A stretch of 64,000 nucleotides of DNA from M0027 sp021713415 (GCA_021713415.1 JAKJJQ010000011.1:5763-69762), one strand, 5' to 3'; counted from the first letter of the stretch, positions 36,893 through 46,379 are shown. Notes: generated by a model from the letters alone, not told the origin. Program-made: numbers and translations.

Positions 36893-37501
36893 ATGACTAG
36901 AAAAAGAACCAATAAATATTTTGTCTATGGTGCGCTAATGCACAATAAAATTATAAGAAGAAAAGGTAAAGCAGCTTACCTACCTGGCTATATGATTCAA
37001 TTTAGCATTAAAGGTATCCCATTAATTGAACCTGGCTTTGCAACACTTGTACCTGCCCCAGGGGATCAAGCATGGGGTGTTATGGTTGAGTTAAATGAAC
37101 GCGACTGGGCCAAAATGTCATCTCATGAAGTCAGCTATCAACTAGATACAACGTTAGCCTATGATTTAGACTATCAAGCACACGAAGTCAAAGCATTACT
37201 ACCCAAACCCAAAGCACATCAGCCGCGCACTTGGAAGCCATCATCACGCTATGCTCGTATGCTATATTATGCATCATGCCATTTTCATTTCCCAGAAGAT
37301 GTTAAAGCACGTTACAGAGAAGCTTATCTAAAAGGTAATAAAGTAACACGTTATATTCCTTGGTTTACACCAACAATCAAAAAATCAATTGCGCGCTTTG
37401 GAAAACGTTATGGTACATGGATCGGCATTACCTTAACACTTGTTCCTTTTGCTTTTTTGATATTAGGCATCTTATATTTAACTATTAAAGATTTACATTG
37501 A
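36893..37501 (+). CDS. Gamma-glutamylcyclotransferase-like protein with C-terminal membrane helix
   Basis: A 202-residue protein. The N-terminal domain has the GGCT/AIG2 motif YFVYGALM, GYMIQFSIKGIPLIEPGFATL, and WGVMVELNERDWAKMSSHEVSY, where the Glu would be the catalytic base. Instead of ending there, a basic stretch (KKSIARFGKRYGTW) leads to a membrane helix at about 176-197. It is thus tail-anchored, unusual for a family that is normally soluble. GGCT enzymes release 5-oxoproline from gamma-glutamyl compounds. Its 3' end overlaps convergent pilF by 9 nt. Activity is inferred. Confidence 0.7.
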   Translation: MTRKRTNKYFVYGALMHNKIIRRKGKAAYLPGYMIQFSIKGIPLIEPGFATLVPAPGDQAWGVMVELNERDWAKMSSHEVSYQLDTTLAYDLDYQAHEVKALLPKPKAHQPRTWKPSSRYARMLYYASCHFHFPEDVKARYREAYLKGNKVTRYIPWFTPTIKKSIARFGKRYGTWIGITLTLVPFAFLILGILYLTIKDLH

Positions 37502-38251
37502 ATTAAGCTCTAGCCTTAAAGTTGCAGCACGACTACCTTGATGTAGTTTTTCTGCAATGTCCATCTCTAAAGTCATTGATGCAGCAGTTAATGGGTAATT
37601 TTTTTGGTAATAACGAATATACTGATCTGCTTTTGTATAATTTTTTTCAAGATAGTAAATCTGAGCTAATGAATAATAACTTAATGGTAAATCGGGGTTT
37701 TGTTTTAACGCCATACCAAATAAATACTTTGCATCTGTAAAATTTTGATTATTTTTCTGACAAACTCCAAAGGCTTGATAACTTTGACCTAGATTCGTAT
37801 TATCTGCTAGTTTAATCGCTTTTTTAAAATAATTTTGCGCATTCTGATATTGGTTTTGTGCACAAAGAAAAGCTGCATAATAAATAATTGCTTGTGGGTT
37901 ATCAGAGTCAATTGAAAGCGCTTTTTTATAAGCATCATTTGCTTTTTGGATATCACCTGAAGCTTGATAATAATAACCCAAGGCATAATGCACAATGGCT
38001 AAATCATCATCCTGAGTTTGTGCTTTTAAGATTTTTCTTTTAGCAAAATCAAGCATCCCTTCTTTTGTATAATGAATACCTAACTGCGCATTTAACATCG
38101 CAGCTTTTGCATAATCTGGCTTAATTTCTTCTTGTTGAGCCTGTTTCAGTTGATTAATCTGACCTTCTTTTGTTTCTTGGCTGGCACAAGCTGAAATCAA
38201 TAAGCCAAAAAATACAATTAAAAAACCATTAATTAGCTTATGCTTCAACAA
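37493..38251 (-). CDS. PilF/PilW-type TPR lipoprotein
   Basis: A TPR lipoprotein of the type IV pilus PilF/PilW (pilotin) family. The signal ends in the lipobox LLISAC. Several TPRs follow, such as HYALGYYYQASGDIQKANDA and AIIYYAAFLCAQNQYQNAQN. PilF inserts the secretin PilQ in the outer membrane. No ATG precedes the signal peptide at a sensible distance; a TTG at 38251 or 38248, overlapping the rlmN stop, is the likely start. The rlmN-pilF order is common in gammaproteobacteria (often before rodZ and ispG). Confidence 0.8.
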   Translation of the reverse strand: MLKHKLINGFLIVFFGLLISACASQETKEGQINQLKQAQQEEIKPDYAKAAMLNAQLGIHYTKEGMLDFAKRKILKAQTQDDDLAIVHYALGYYYQASGDIQKANDAYKKALSIDSDNPQAIIYYAAFLCAQNQYQNAQNYFKKAIKLADNTNLGQSYQAFGVCQKNNQNFTDAKYLFGMALKQNPDLPLSYYSLAQIYYLEKNYTKADQYIRYYQKNYPLTAASMTLEMDIAEKLHQGSRAATLRLELNSM

Positions 38252-39344
38252 CCAATTTTGCTTTGTATTTTTCTTGGCGCTTTGTCTTATCCTTAACTTG
38301 ACCAACCAACTGTCCACATGCCGCATCAATATCATCCCCTCTGGTTCGGCGAATCGTTGTTGTATAATTATAGCGCATCAAAACTTGTTGAAAACGGTGT
38401 ATACGATTATTACTTGGTCTTTTATACGGCGTCCCCGGGTATGGATTAAACGGAATTAAATTAATTTTACTTGGAATTTCTTTTTCTTTTAATAATCTCG
38501 CTAATGCTTCTGCATGTTCAACTTCATCATTAACACCTTCCATTAAGGTATATTCAAAAGTAATATCCTTATGTGGCCCTTTTTGAGCATACAAGCGACA
38601 AACTTCTAATAATGAGTCAATATTATACTTACGATTAATTGGTACTAATTCGTTGCGAAGTTCATCATTTGGCGCATGTAATGAGACTGCCAAAGATACA
38701 TCAATTTTTTCCATTAACTCATAAATTTTTGGCACAACACCAGAAGTACTTAAAGTCACTCGTCTTTTTGATAAACCATAAGCTAAATCATCCATCATAA
38801 TCGACATCGCTTCAACAACAGGCTCAAAATTCATTAGAGGTTCACCCATGCCCATCATAACAATATTAGTTACTTTGTTATCATGCTCTTTTTTAGATTC
38901 AGATAAGCATCTTGCAGCAATCCATAATTGACCAATAATCTCAGCTGAAGTTAGATTGCGATTAAAGCCTTGTTTGGCAGTAGAGCAAAAACTACAAGTT
39001 AACATACAGCCAACTTGGGATGAAACACATAAAGTTCCCCGCTTACCTTCTGGAATAAATACCATTTCAATCCAATTTTTTCCCGACATTTCAAGAATCC
39101 ACTTGCGTGTACCGTCATCTGATGTCTTATCAAGAATTACTTTAGGTGCGATTACTTCTGCTGTTTCTGATAGTTTTTGACGTAATGCCTTGCTTAAGTC
39201 TGTCATTTGATCGAATTCAGTAATTCCACGAGCATGAATCCATTTTAACATTTGGTCTGCTCGAAAACGCTTTTGACCAATAGATTCAAAATAGTCTTGT
39301 AACGACTGGCGATTAAGGCCTAATAAATTTACTTTTTCTGTCAT
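38238..39344 (-). CDS. rlmN: Dual-specificity rRNA/tRNA adenine-C2 methyltransferase
   Basis: A radical-SAM enzyme that methylates A2503 of 23S rRNA and A37 of some tRNAs. The [4Fe-4S] motif CxxxCxxC is in GCMLTCSFCSTAKQGF. VMMGMGEPLMN, TLSTSGVVPKI, SLHAPNDELRNELVPINRKY, and the C-terminal RRTRGDDIDAACGQL (catalytic Cys) are all present. ATG 39344 is preferred over an in-frame GTG at 39353. It overlaps the pilF start and is co-transcribed with it. Confidence 0.96.
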   Translation of the reverse strand: MTEKVNLLGLNRQSLQDYFESIGQKRFRADQMLKWIHARGITEFDQMTDLSKALRQKLSETAEVIAPKVILDKTSDDGTRKWILEMSGKNWIEMVFIPEGKRGTLCVSSQVGCMLTCSFCSTAKQGFNRNLTSAEIIGQLWIAARCLSESKKEHDNKVTNIVMMGMGEPLMNFEPVVEAMSIMMDDLAYGLSKRRVTLSTSGVVPKIYELMEKIDVSLAVSLHAPNDELRNELVPINRKYNIDSLLEVCRLYAQKGPHKDITFEYTLMEGVNDEVEHAEALARLLKEKEIPSKINLIPFNPYPGTPYKRPSNNRIHRFQQVLMRYNYTTTIRRTRGDDIDAACGQLVGQVKDKTKRQEKYKAKLVVEA

Positions 39345-39472
39345 ATAAGTCACTAATTATCGTTTTATTATTATAGCTTTATTCAACTAATTGATTATTA
39401 TCTAAACTACACTTTGAAATGTGCTTCACAGTGTAACGATTTTATAGGAAAAAGTCTAATTTTTAATCACTA

Positions 39473-40558
39473 TTAGACTACTTTTCTCTCGACACGGTCA
39501 CTTAAGCCAGAAGATAGACTATAAGGTGAAACACCAATAACCGTTGCAACCTCTTCAATGGGTAATTCATCACCCCATAATATGACCTCATCACCCACAG
39601 CAACATCTTTAACTTCTGTCACATCAACTGACATCATATCCATAGATAGTTTACCAATTACCGGCACTTTTTTCCCTCGAATTAAAACGGGTGTACCTTC
39701 TGGAGTTCGATAAGGATAGCCATCTGCATAACCAACTGGGATCGTTGCAATAACTGAATCTCGCTTTGCTTGCCAAATGCCATTATAGCCAACTGTATTA
39801 CCTACTTTGACATCATGTAAAGCAATAACTCGACTTTTAAGCGTCATCACATAATCAAAATAAAGGCGTGTTTTTTCAGCCAATGCTTCAAAAGAAGATA
39901 TGCCATATAATGCAGCTCCCGGCCTTATGATATCACAAGGTAAAGTATCATCCATTAATAAACCAGCTGAGTTTTCCATTGATATAGCATCTGCTGGATA
40001 TTGTTGGCACAATTTTGAAAAACGTTTTTTCTGCTCTAATGAAATCGCTGAATCTGGAAACTCAGCTTCTGCTAAGTGCGTTAACCAAATCAGTCGCTTA
40101 AAGCGCTCTTTATTTGCTTTTACAATTTGATAAATCTTTTTTGCATCATCAAGCTCAAAACCTAGCCTATTCATACCTGTATTGATTTTAAGCCAAGCAT
40201 TAATATACCAAGTGCTTTTTTCAGCTAAAATCCACTCTAATTGATAATAACTATGAATAACAGGCGTTATATCTAATGCTTTCATATGTGGTATTTGGCA
40301 CTGAGCAACAAAGCCAGACATCAATACAATTGGTAAGTTAATGCCGCTATCACGTAATTTTTGTGCTTCGATAAAACTTGCTACACCAAACCCATTCACA
40401 AAGGGTTGAATAATTTCTGCTACTTCTACTAAACCATGCCCGTATGCATTACCTTTTAGCATAGCCAATACTTCATTAGGCTTTACTTTTTTTAGCAATA
40501 CTTGAATATTCTCTGTTAATCTATCCTTGTTTATTAATGCTTCTACCCGGCATTGCAT
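39473..40558 (-). CDS. alr: Alanine racemase
   Basis: A PLP enzyme that makes D-alanine for peptidoglycan. The PLP lysine is in MLKGNAYGHGLVEVA near the N-terminus. WLKINTGMNRLGF, RPGAALYG, the catalytic Tyr region NTVGYNGIWQ/IPVGYADGYP and GKLSMDMMSVDV are intact. It follows dnaB directly: the AGGAGG ribosome site lies inside the last dnaB codons and the dnaB stop abuts a GTG at 40561, with ATG at 40558. The dnaB-alr pair is conserved in gammaproteobacteria. Confidence 0.95.
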   Translation of the reverse strand: MQCRVEALINKDRLTENIQVLLKKVKPNEVLAMLKGNAYGHGLVEVAEIIQPFVNGFGVASFIEAQKLRDSGINLPIVLMSGFVAQCQIPHMKALDITPVIHSYYQLEWILAEKSTWYINAWLKINTGMNRLGFELDDAKKIYQIVKANKERFKRLIWLTHLAEAEFPDSAISLEQKKRFSKLCQQYPADAISMENSAGLLMDDTLPCDIIRPGAALYGISSFEALAEKTRLYFDYVMTLKSRVIALHDVKVGNTVGYNGIWQAKRDSVIATIPVGYADGYPYRTPEGTPVLIRGKKVPVIGKLSMDMMSVDVTEVKDVAVGDEVILWGDELPIEEVATVIGVSPYSLSSGLSDRVERKVV

Positions 40559-40560
40559 CA

Positions 40561-41967
40561 CTAAAAACCTCCTGTTATTTGCTCCTCTGGTGCATAGTCA
40601 CTAAATCGTAAAAACTGTCCTGTAAATGTTAACCTAACACTACCAATTGGTCCATTTCTTTGCTTGCCAATAATCACTTCACCAATGCCTTTTAATTCTG
40701 GCTTATCTTTATGGTAAACTTCTTCTCTAAATACAAACATAATCACATCCGCATCCTGCTCAATAGCGCCAGATTCTCTTAAATCTGACATCATTGGGCG
40801 TTTATCAGATCGATCATCAACTCCCCTATTTAGCTGCGAGATCGCAATAACAGGTACATGTAACTCTTTAGCTAACGCTTTTAATGACCTTGATATTTCT
40901 GAAACTTCTTGCGTTCTGTTTGACTCCATACCTGGCACACGCATTAATTGTAAGTAATCAACAATAATTAAGCTTAATCCGCCATGGTCTCTGGCAACTC
41001 GTCTAGCTCTTGAACGCACTTCAGCTGGTGATAATGCAGGTGAGTCATCAATTAACATCTTCATATCTTGGCTGATCACTTTCATCGCTGATGCAATTTT
41101 AGCCCAATGCTCATCATTTAATTTACCACTTCTTAATAAACTTTGATCAACACGTCCTAAAGATGAAATCATACGAGTAACCAAATCTTCTGCAGGCATC
41201 TCCATACTAAAAACTAAAACAGGTTTATCTGCTGTTCTTGCAATATTTTCAGCCATATTCATTGAAATAAGTGTTTTACCCATTGATGGTCGACCTGCGA
41301 CAATCACCAAGTTTGCAGGATGTAAGCCAGATGTCATATCATCAAGATCTTTTAACCCCATTGGTGTGCCTGTAATACCATCTTTTGCATCCATTAGGCT
41401 ATCGAGCCTATCAATAACATTAGGCAATACATTTTGCACTGACTCTGGACCAACAGCTGAAGCAGTACTTGATTCTGCTAGTGCGAATATTTTTCGCTCT
41501 GCTTCATCAATAATTTCATCACTTTTACGGCCTGATTGATCATAAACAAGATCAGCAATATCAGTCGCTGTATTTAATAATGATCTTAATTTTGCACGTT
41601 CTTTTACAATGCGCGCATAGGCTGCAATATTTTGAGCTGTTGGCGTATTTTTGGCTAATTCTGCTAGATAGTTTAAACCACCCGCTTGATCCAATAGTTG
41701 ACTTTCAAATAACGACTCACTTAAGGTGATCACATCAAAGGGTTCTTCCTTTGAAGCTAATCGTGTAATTTCTTTAAATATAACGCGATGCTCTTTACGA
41801 TAAAAGTCACGCTCTATTAATGAGTCTGCTATTTTATCCCAAGCATCATTATCTAATAATAATCCACCAATAACTGAGCGTTCAGCATCAATAGAATAAG
41901 GCGGCTGTTTTAATTGCTCTAATTTTTGGTAGTCTGAGTTTGCATATAAATTATTTATATTTTCCAT
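40561..41967 (-). CDS. dnaB: Replicative DNA helicase DnaB
   Basis: The hexameric helicase that unwinds the replication fork. The N-terminal DnaG-interacting domain begins with PPYSIDAERSVIGGLLLDND. The RecA-like core has Walker A VAGRPSMGKT, LSPAEVRSRARR, LIIVDYLQLM (Walker B) and MSDLRESGAIEQDADVIMFV. ATG 41967 follows GGATGG at good spacing; an upstream frame to 42006 lies inside a terminator hairpin and is rejected. It is not interrupted by an intein. Confidence 0.96.
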   Translation of the reverse strand: MENINNLYANSDYQKLEQLKQPPYSIDAERSVIGGLLLDNDAWDKIADSLIERDFYRKEHRVIFKEITRLASKEEPFDVITLSESLFESQLLDQAGGLNYLAELAKNTPTAQNIAAYARIVKERAKLRSLLNTATDIADLVYDQSGRKSDEIIDEAERKIFALAESSTASAVGPESVQNVLPNVIDRLDSLMDAKDGITGTPMGLKDLDDMTSGLHPANLVIVAGRPSMGKTLISMNMAENIARTADKPVLVFSMEMPAEDLVTRMISSLGRVDQSLLRSGKLNDEHWAKIASAMKVISQDMKMLIDDSPALSPAEVRSRARRVARDHGGLSLIIVDYLQLMRVPGMESNRTQEVSEISRSLKALAKELHVPVIAISQLNRGVDDRSDKRPMMSDLRESGAIEQDADVIMFVFREEVYHKDKPELKGIGEVIIGKQRNGPIGSVRLTFTGQFLRFSDYAPEEQITGGF

Positions 41968-41980
41968 TAATATCCATCCA

Positions 41981-42012
41981 AAATAAAAAAGGCTGTGTTC
42001 ATACACAGCCTT
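41981..42012 (-). terminator. Intrinsic terminator between rplI and dnaB
   Basis: An 8-bp perfect stem GGCTGTGT/ACACAGCC (extended to 10 bp by AA/TT) with a 4-nt loop, followed on the minus strand by TTTTTTATTT. It separates the ribosomal-protein operon from dnaB and lies just ahead of the dnaB ribosome site. Confidence 0.88.
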
Positions 42013-42049
42013 CTATTTTAGTGTCTTTTAGAAAAGATACAATCATCAA

Positions 42050-42499
42050 TTATAACGCAGCAACCACAATTGTTACTGTTACATCAACACCTGTATGTAA
42101 GTGAATACTAACTTGATATTCACCAATCTGACGAATCGTACCTTCTGGCATACGCACATGACGACGTTCAACTTCAATACCTGAAGTTTCTTTAACAATA
42201 TCAGCAACTTCTTTTGTACCAACAGAGCCAAATAATTTACCGCCCTCACCTGCTTGAGCTTTAATTTCAAAGCTTTTGCTTTGAATTTGCTCTGCATCAG
42301 CCTGTGCTTTAACAATACGCTCATTTTCTAAGCGCTCAAGTTCAGCTTTTTGTGCTTCAAATGCTTTAACATTTTCAGCTGTTGCTTGAACTGCTTTACC
42401 ATAAGGGATTAAATAGTTACGCGCATAACCAGCACGCACTCTAACCATATCACCTAGCTTACCTAGGTTTTCTACTTTTTCTTTTAAGATAATTTCCAT
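42050..42499 (-). CDS. rplI: 50S ribosomal protein L9
   Basis: A 149-residue protein with the conserved L9 start MEIILKEKVENLGKLGDMV, followed by VRVRAGYARNYLIPYGKA, a central helix and the C-terminal rRNA-binding domain (KLFGSVGTKEVADIV). Length is exactly typical. It is the last gene of the rpsF-rpsR-rplI operon and ends before a strong terminator. Confidence 0.97.
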   Translation of the reverse strand: MEIILKEKVENLGKLGDMVRVRAGYARNYLIPYGKAVQATAENVKAFEAQKAELERLENERIVKAQADAEQIQSKSFEIKAQAGEGGKLFGSVGTKEVADIVKETSGIEVERRHVRMPEGTIRQIGEYQVSIHLHTGVDVTVTIVVAAL

Positions 42500-42538
42500 C
42501 TTGAAAAGCCTCTTAAATCTAATTCAAATAAATTTCTA

Positions 42539-42763
42539 TTAATAATGATGATCACAATAAGGTAACAATGCTAAAAAGCGAGCACGTTTAATTGCTGTTG
42601 CAATCTGACGTTGATACTTAGCACTTGTACCTGTAATACGACTTGGTACAATTTTACCCGTTTCAGTGATATAGCTTTTCAACGTATTTAGATCTTTGTA
42701 ATCAATTTCTTTTACGCCTTCAATTTTGAAACGGCACATTTTACGACGACGATTTAGACGCAT
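42539..42763 (-). CDS. rpsR: 30S ribosomal protein S18
   Basis: A 74-residue protein with the S18 hallmarks RRRKMCRF, IDYKDLNTLKSYITETGKI and TGTSAKYQRQIATAIKRARF. It binds 16S rRNA with S6, encoded 19 nt upstream. It retains an N-terminal cysteine but lacks the zinc-binding form. Confidence 0.97.
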   Translation of the reverse strand: MRLNRRRKMCRFKIEGVKEIDYKDLNTLKSYITETGKIVPSRITGTSAKYQRQIATAIKRARFLALLPYCDHHY

Positions 42764-42782
42764 TAGTAATACTCCTTAAAAA

Positions 42783-43130
42783 TTAAGCTGACGCTGTTTC
42801 AACTTTTTTCTTTGACTCAGACATCATAACTGATGGCTCAGTAATTGCTTCATCTTTAGTTAAAATCAAACGGCGAAGAATCGCATCATTATAACGGAAT
42901 GATTCTTCCAACTCATTTAAGGCAGTTTGATTACATTCGATATTCATTAATACATAATGTGCTTTATGTAATTTCTCAATTGGGTAAGCTAATTGACGAC
43001 GTCCCCAATCTTCTAGGCGGTGAATTTTACCACCATCTTTTTCAATAATTTCGCGATAACGCTCAAGCATCGCTGGCATCTGATCACTTTGATCTGGATG
43101 CGCAATAAATACAACTTCATAATGACGCAT
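42783..43130 (-). CDS. rpsF: 30S ribosomal protein S6
   Basis: A 115-residue protein with the S6 start MRHYEVVFIAHPDQSDQMPA, RLEDWGRRQLAYPIEKLHKA and YVLMNIECN, and a charged C-terminal tail. It is the first gene of the ribosomal operon, preceded by an AAGGAG ribosome site. The operon lies immediately downstream of the A/B cassette insert, about 160 nt from gene B2. Confidence 0.97.
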   Translation of the reverse strand: MRHYEVVFIAHPDQSDQMPAMLERYREIIEKDGGKIHRLEDWGRRQLAYPIEKLHKAHYVLMNIECNQTALNELEESFRYNDAILRRLILTKDEAITEPSVMMSESKKKVETASA

Positions 43131-43292
43131 GTTTATTTTACTCCTTCCGGTTTATCTTATACATTGCGATAAGCGTTTCTACTCTTTTATGATTAAATCA
43201 AGAATGAAACGCAAAGAGCGGGTCAAATTCTATATGAAATTAAATAAAAAGGCAAATTTTATTAAGCGTTTATAACTATATTTCTTTTAGTA

Positions 43293-46244
43293 TTATATTA
43301 TATAGTTTAGTTCACCTGCCCCAATAGCGGCTGGAATATTACTTTGGAATGGACTTGGTGTAATTATTGGTCCGCTTGCTTGACTAGAGCTTTCTTCAAA
43401 CTTAGCTATTTCTCCCACAGGCTCAGCAATAAAAATATTACCTGATTCTGCTGATTTTTTACTTGATCTACGTAAACCTGCTTCACTTAAAACTTTTCGG
43501 TATGCTTTAGTTGCCGTATTATTTTCCTCATGCTTTTCAAAAGAGCTACGAAATGCTTCTTGTAACTGATTAGTTAAATTTTGTGCACTTGCATTTCCAT
43601 CAAGTTGCTGTTTAGATTTTGTAACCAATCGTAGCTCACCCATAGAGACTAAATCAACACCACCTTGACCATATTTATTGTCACTAGCAAATAATAGCAT
43701 TGCATAAGGTTTACCACTGCCTGGTTGATTAAACTGCTCAGTTAAGTGATCTAAGTCTTGTTGTGTGCCTGAAGTCATATCAACTATTAAAACTTCAGGT
43801 CTATCATCTTCATTGATTTCTGCCCAGTCCTTCTTCCAAACTGTTTGCTTACTCTCTCCTGCCTTATGACGAGGAAAGGCTGCAATATCTGCAAATTTAA
43901 TATGTGCTTTTTTTCCTTCTTCAGTTTTATTTATTTCCCAACATTCAATTTTTTGTGAAGCTTCTTCTTTAAATTGCTTCATTATTTCTTTAGGTGTTTC
44001 ATGATCAATTTCAAAGTAAACTTCAGAAAGCTCACCACTTAGCTTGTCCCCTTCTTCAAACTTTAAATTTGAATAGGCATGATTAACGATTCTTATTGCG
44101 TGAGAGAATCCTGACATGCCACATCTTGTTGCCTCTGTTTTATAATCTTCATCATCTGTTAATACTGAATCAACAGATGCTTTAAGCGCTAATTCTTGTG
44201 GCTTCTCAGCTTGGCTTGTAATTCTTTTATTTCTTTTTACTTGTATCTCCATTTCATAGCGCATTTGTAATAAGCGACAAAGTGATTCAACCTTAGTTGC
44301 AATAACAGAGTAATTTTTATTTTCTGGTTGTTGAGCAATTACCCAGTCAATGATTTTATCTAAATCACTCACACCTTGATTTTCACTTGCCTTAAATTTT
44401 TGTTGATGTTTAAAATAAACATCAATCAAATTATGATACATTGCTAATAACTCATCTGGTGCTTGAGCTTTTTTTAGCCCTAGCTTCTCTTTTTCATTTT
44501 CTAATTGATGTTCTTTTTTAGCTTCAAATTGATTAAATTGCTCTAATATCATCTGCTGACTTTGATCAAAAATCTTGCAAATATCCTGCAAATTATGGTT
44601 ATTTTTTGCTAAATCAGCAATTTTAATTCTTGCTGCATTTTTTGAGATCATTCTTGTACAAAATTCATCATCTTTATTTTGGGGATCTTTTTTGGCTTCT
44701 ATACTCAACAAACCTAATAAAACTTTTTGTGTATCTTCTGAATTTAGCTCAACTATCAATTCTTGATAAGCATCGCAAACAACTCCACCAAAAGACTCTG
44801 GTACAAGCCCTGGTGATAATCGAAATGATAACCCAGTATCAGTAATCGAAGGCCTTATACTACCAAATGAACCTTGCGGTTGAATTTCAATATAATTTTT
44901 ACCATAAGCCTCTAAGCTTTTTTGATTGATTTTCCCTGCTAGATAACTTAATAGTAAATTATTTAATACTCTAATAGTATTTGATGTCATTTCACCTTCT
45001 TTAAAAGCCAGCTGCCCTCTAAGAGTTCCATACTGCTCAATCTCAGGTAAATTTTGTAAATGATTAAGTAAATTTCTAAAATCAAATATAACACATGGAT
45101 AGTTTGAAGCTGGTGCCTCCACTTCTATTAATTTATCTTTTTGTAAAGACTCAGCTAAATTTTCAACAATATCTTTACGCTTTTCCATAACTGCATAAAA
45201 AGTACCTGCTTTGTTAAATTTAAACTCTGGCTTTTCTGCTTTCTCTTCTTTCTCTTCTTTCTCTTCTTTCTCTTCTTTAGGTTTCAGTCGAGCATTTTCC
45301 TTATTTAATAAATATTCACTTAAATGATTAACTTGGTCAAAATTAAGTTGAGAAAAAATATTTTCAATGACTTCTTCAGGTGTTTTCCATTGCCCTAACC
45401 AATAAGCATTAGCACCATCAACTTTATTATGAAATAACTTTGATACATCAAGCTCTAACAGTTTTGTAACACAGCTAAGCTTTAATTGTAAATTTTTAAG
45501 ATAGGCTTCTCCTAAATATTCTGCAGCTTGCTTTTCAGCACTATTACCCTTGGATAATGCTTCTAGTAATTTTTTAATTTCCTTTTCAATCTCTTTAATT
45601 TTTTTAGTACAGTTATCTATTTTTTTCTTTCTATCTTGAGCATCAACTGCTGAATTAATATATGCAGGAATTATCTTAGTAGTTAAGTCTTTTAACTTTG
45701 TTTTAATTGGTGTAATTTTTTTATTTGCAGCTGTAATTTGCTCATATTCTTGTTTAAGTTGATTGACTCTTTCATTCTCAGGAATGATCAACTTATGATC
45801 ACTTTTACCATTTAAATACGATCCATTAAATTTTTTCAGAAAGTCTGTATCACTTTCGTTTTCCTTTTTAAGTAGATTTTCTAGTTCTATTTTAACTTGC
45901 TCTCGATCTTGTAATATTATTTGATCAAATTTTAAAAAATCTTGAATTGATTTATAAATTTCTCTAGATGGGTGATTGTTTTCACTACGAAGATAACGAC
46001 CTGAATTTACTACATTCATATTAATTGCCGATTCACCAAAACTTAATACATCACCTTCCTCTCTTAATTCGGCTCGATTGGCAACATTAAAGCCATAGTT
46101 AATAACACTTAATAACTGAGCAGCATAAGCTCGACCAATTATTCCTGTCAAATCTGATCTCTTATATCCATTTGGTGGATTTAATTTTTGGTTTAATTGA
46201 TTGACTATTAATCGCGATTTAATTTCTTTACTTACTAATGGCAT
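43293..46244 (-). CDS. Cassette gene B2: large protein of unknown family
   Basis: A 983-residue protein, paralogue of B1 (47839-51147). Shared blocks: residues 35-100 (GRAYAAQLLSVINYGFNVAN; SGRYLRSENNHPSREIY), 383-485 (YPCVIFDFRN; QPQGSFGSIRPSITDTG; SPGLVPESF), and 705-930 (GMSGFSHAIRIVNHAY; PEVLIVDMTSGTQQDLDHL; FASDNKYGQGGVDL; AYRKVLSEAGLRRSSK). B2 has a charged coiled region near 205-230 and a KEE repeat at about 320-340. There is no signal peptide or membrane helix. It begins after a GGGTTGCA element. I do not recognise the family; size, composition and context suggest a secreted effector, which is inference. Confidence 0.6.
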   Translation of the reverse strand: MPLVSKEIKSRLIVNQLNQKLNPPNGYKRSDLTGIIGRAYAAQLLSVINYGFNVANRAELREEGDVLSFGESAINMNVVNSGRYLRSENNHPSREIYKSIQDFLKFDQIILQDREQVKIELENLLKKENESDTDFLKKFNGSYLNGKSDHKLIIPENERVNQLKQEYEQITAANKKITPIKTKLKDLTTKIIPAYINSAVDAQDRKKKIDNCTKKIKEIEKEIKKLLEALSKGNSAEKQAAEYLGEAYLKNLQLKLSCVTKLLELDVSKLFHNKVDGANAYWLGQWKTPEEVIENIFSQLNFDQVNHLSEYLLNKENARLKPKEEKEEKEEKEEKAEKPEFKFNKAGTFYAVMEKRKDIVENLAESLQKDKLIEVEAPASNYPCVIFDFRNLLNHLQNLPEIEQYGTLRGQLAFKEGEMTSNTIRVLNNLLLSYLAGKINQKSLEAYGKNYIEIQPQGSFGSIRPSITDTGLSFRLSPGLVPESFGGVVCDAYQELIVELNSEDTQKVLLGLLSIEAKKDPQNKDDEFCTRMISKNAARIKIADLAKNNHNLQDICKIFDQSQQMILEQFNQFEAKKEHQLENEKEKLGLKKAQAPDELLAMYHNLIDVYFKHQQKFKASENQGVSDLDKIIDWVIAQQPENKNYSVIATKVESLCRLLQMRYEMEIQVKRNKRITSQAEKPQELALKASVDSVLTDDEDYKTEATRCGMSGFSHAIRIVNHAYSNLKFEEGDKLSGELSEVYFEIDHETPKEIMKQFKEEASQKIECWEINKTEEGKKAHIKFADIAAFPRHKAGESKQTVWKKDWAEINEDDRPEVLIVDMTSGTQQDLDHLTEQFNQPGSGKPYAMLLFASDNKYGQGGVDLVSMGELRLVTKSKQQLDGNASAQNLTNQLQEAFRSSFEKHEENNTATKAYRKVLSEAGLRRSSKKSAESGNIFIAEPVGEIAKFEESSSQASGPIITPSPFQSNIPAAIGAGELNYII
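45241..45276 (-). repeat. Four-unit 9-nt microsatellite inside B2
   Basis: Four perfect copies of TTCTCTTCT on the plus strand, encoding repeated Lys-Glu-Glu. Unit length is a multiple of three, so slippage would change protein length without breaking the frame. Confidence 0.9.
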
Positions 46245-46246
46245 CG

Positions 46247-46255
46247 TGCAACCCT
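46247..46255 (-). promoter_or_regulatory. G-rich TTGCA leader element (copy 4)
   Basis: On the minus strand GAGGGTTGCA is followed by CG and the ATG of B2. It matches the other four copies with three G instead of four. Confidence 0.55.
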
Positions 46256-46379
46256 CATTTCTTGCATGAATTAATAAACAAGAAAAAGGTAAAACAATAT
46301 ACTTAAATTTAAAATAATGAAACTATTGTAAAATATAAAATAATTATAAGTCCATTTGCAACAAAAATTCTCTTAAAAT

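Noticed and set aside
41967..42006. Longer DnaB N-terminus starting at 42006
   Set aside because: The extra residues are encoded by the rplI terminator hairpin, and a good ribosome site precedes the ATG at 41967.
43131..43200. S6:S18-binding autoregulatory leader of rpsF
   Set aside because: A CTTATC/GATAA hairpin followed by CCGG is visible upstream of rpsF and such leaders are known, but I could not match the consensus convincingly. A covariance search with the Rfam S6:S18 model would decide.
45241..45276. CRISPR-like short repeats
   Set aside because: They are contiguous 9-nt coding repeats without spacers; no cas genes are present.
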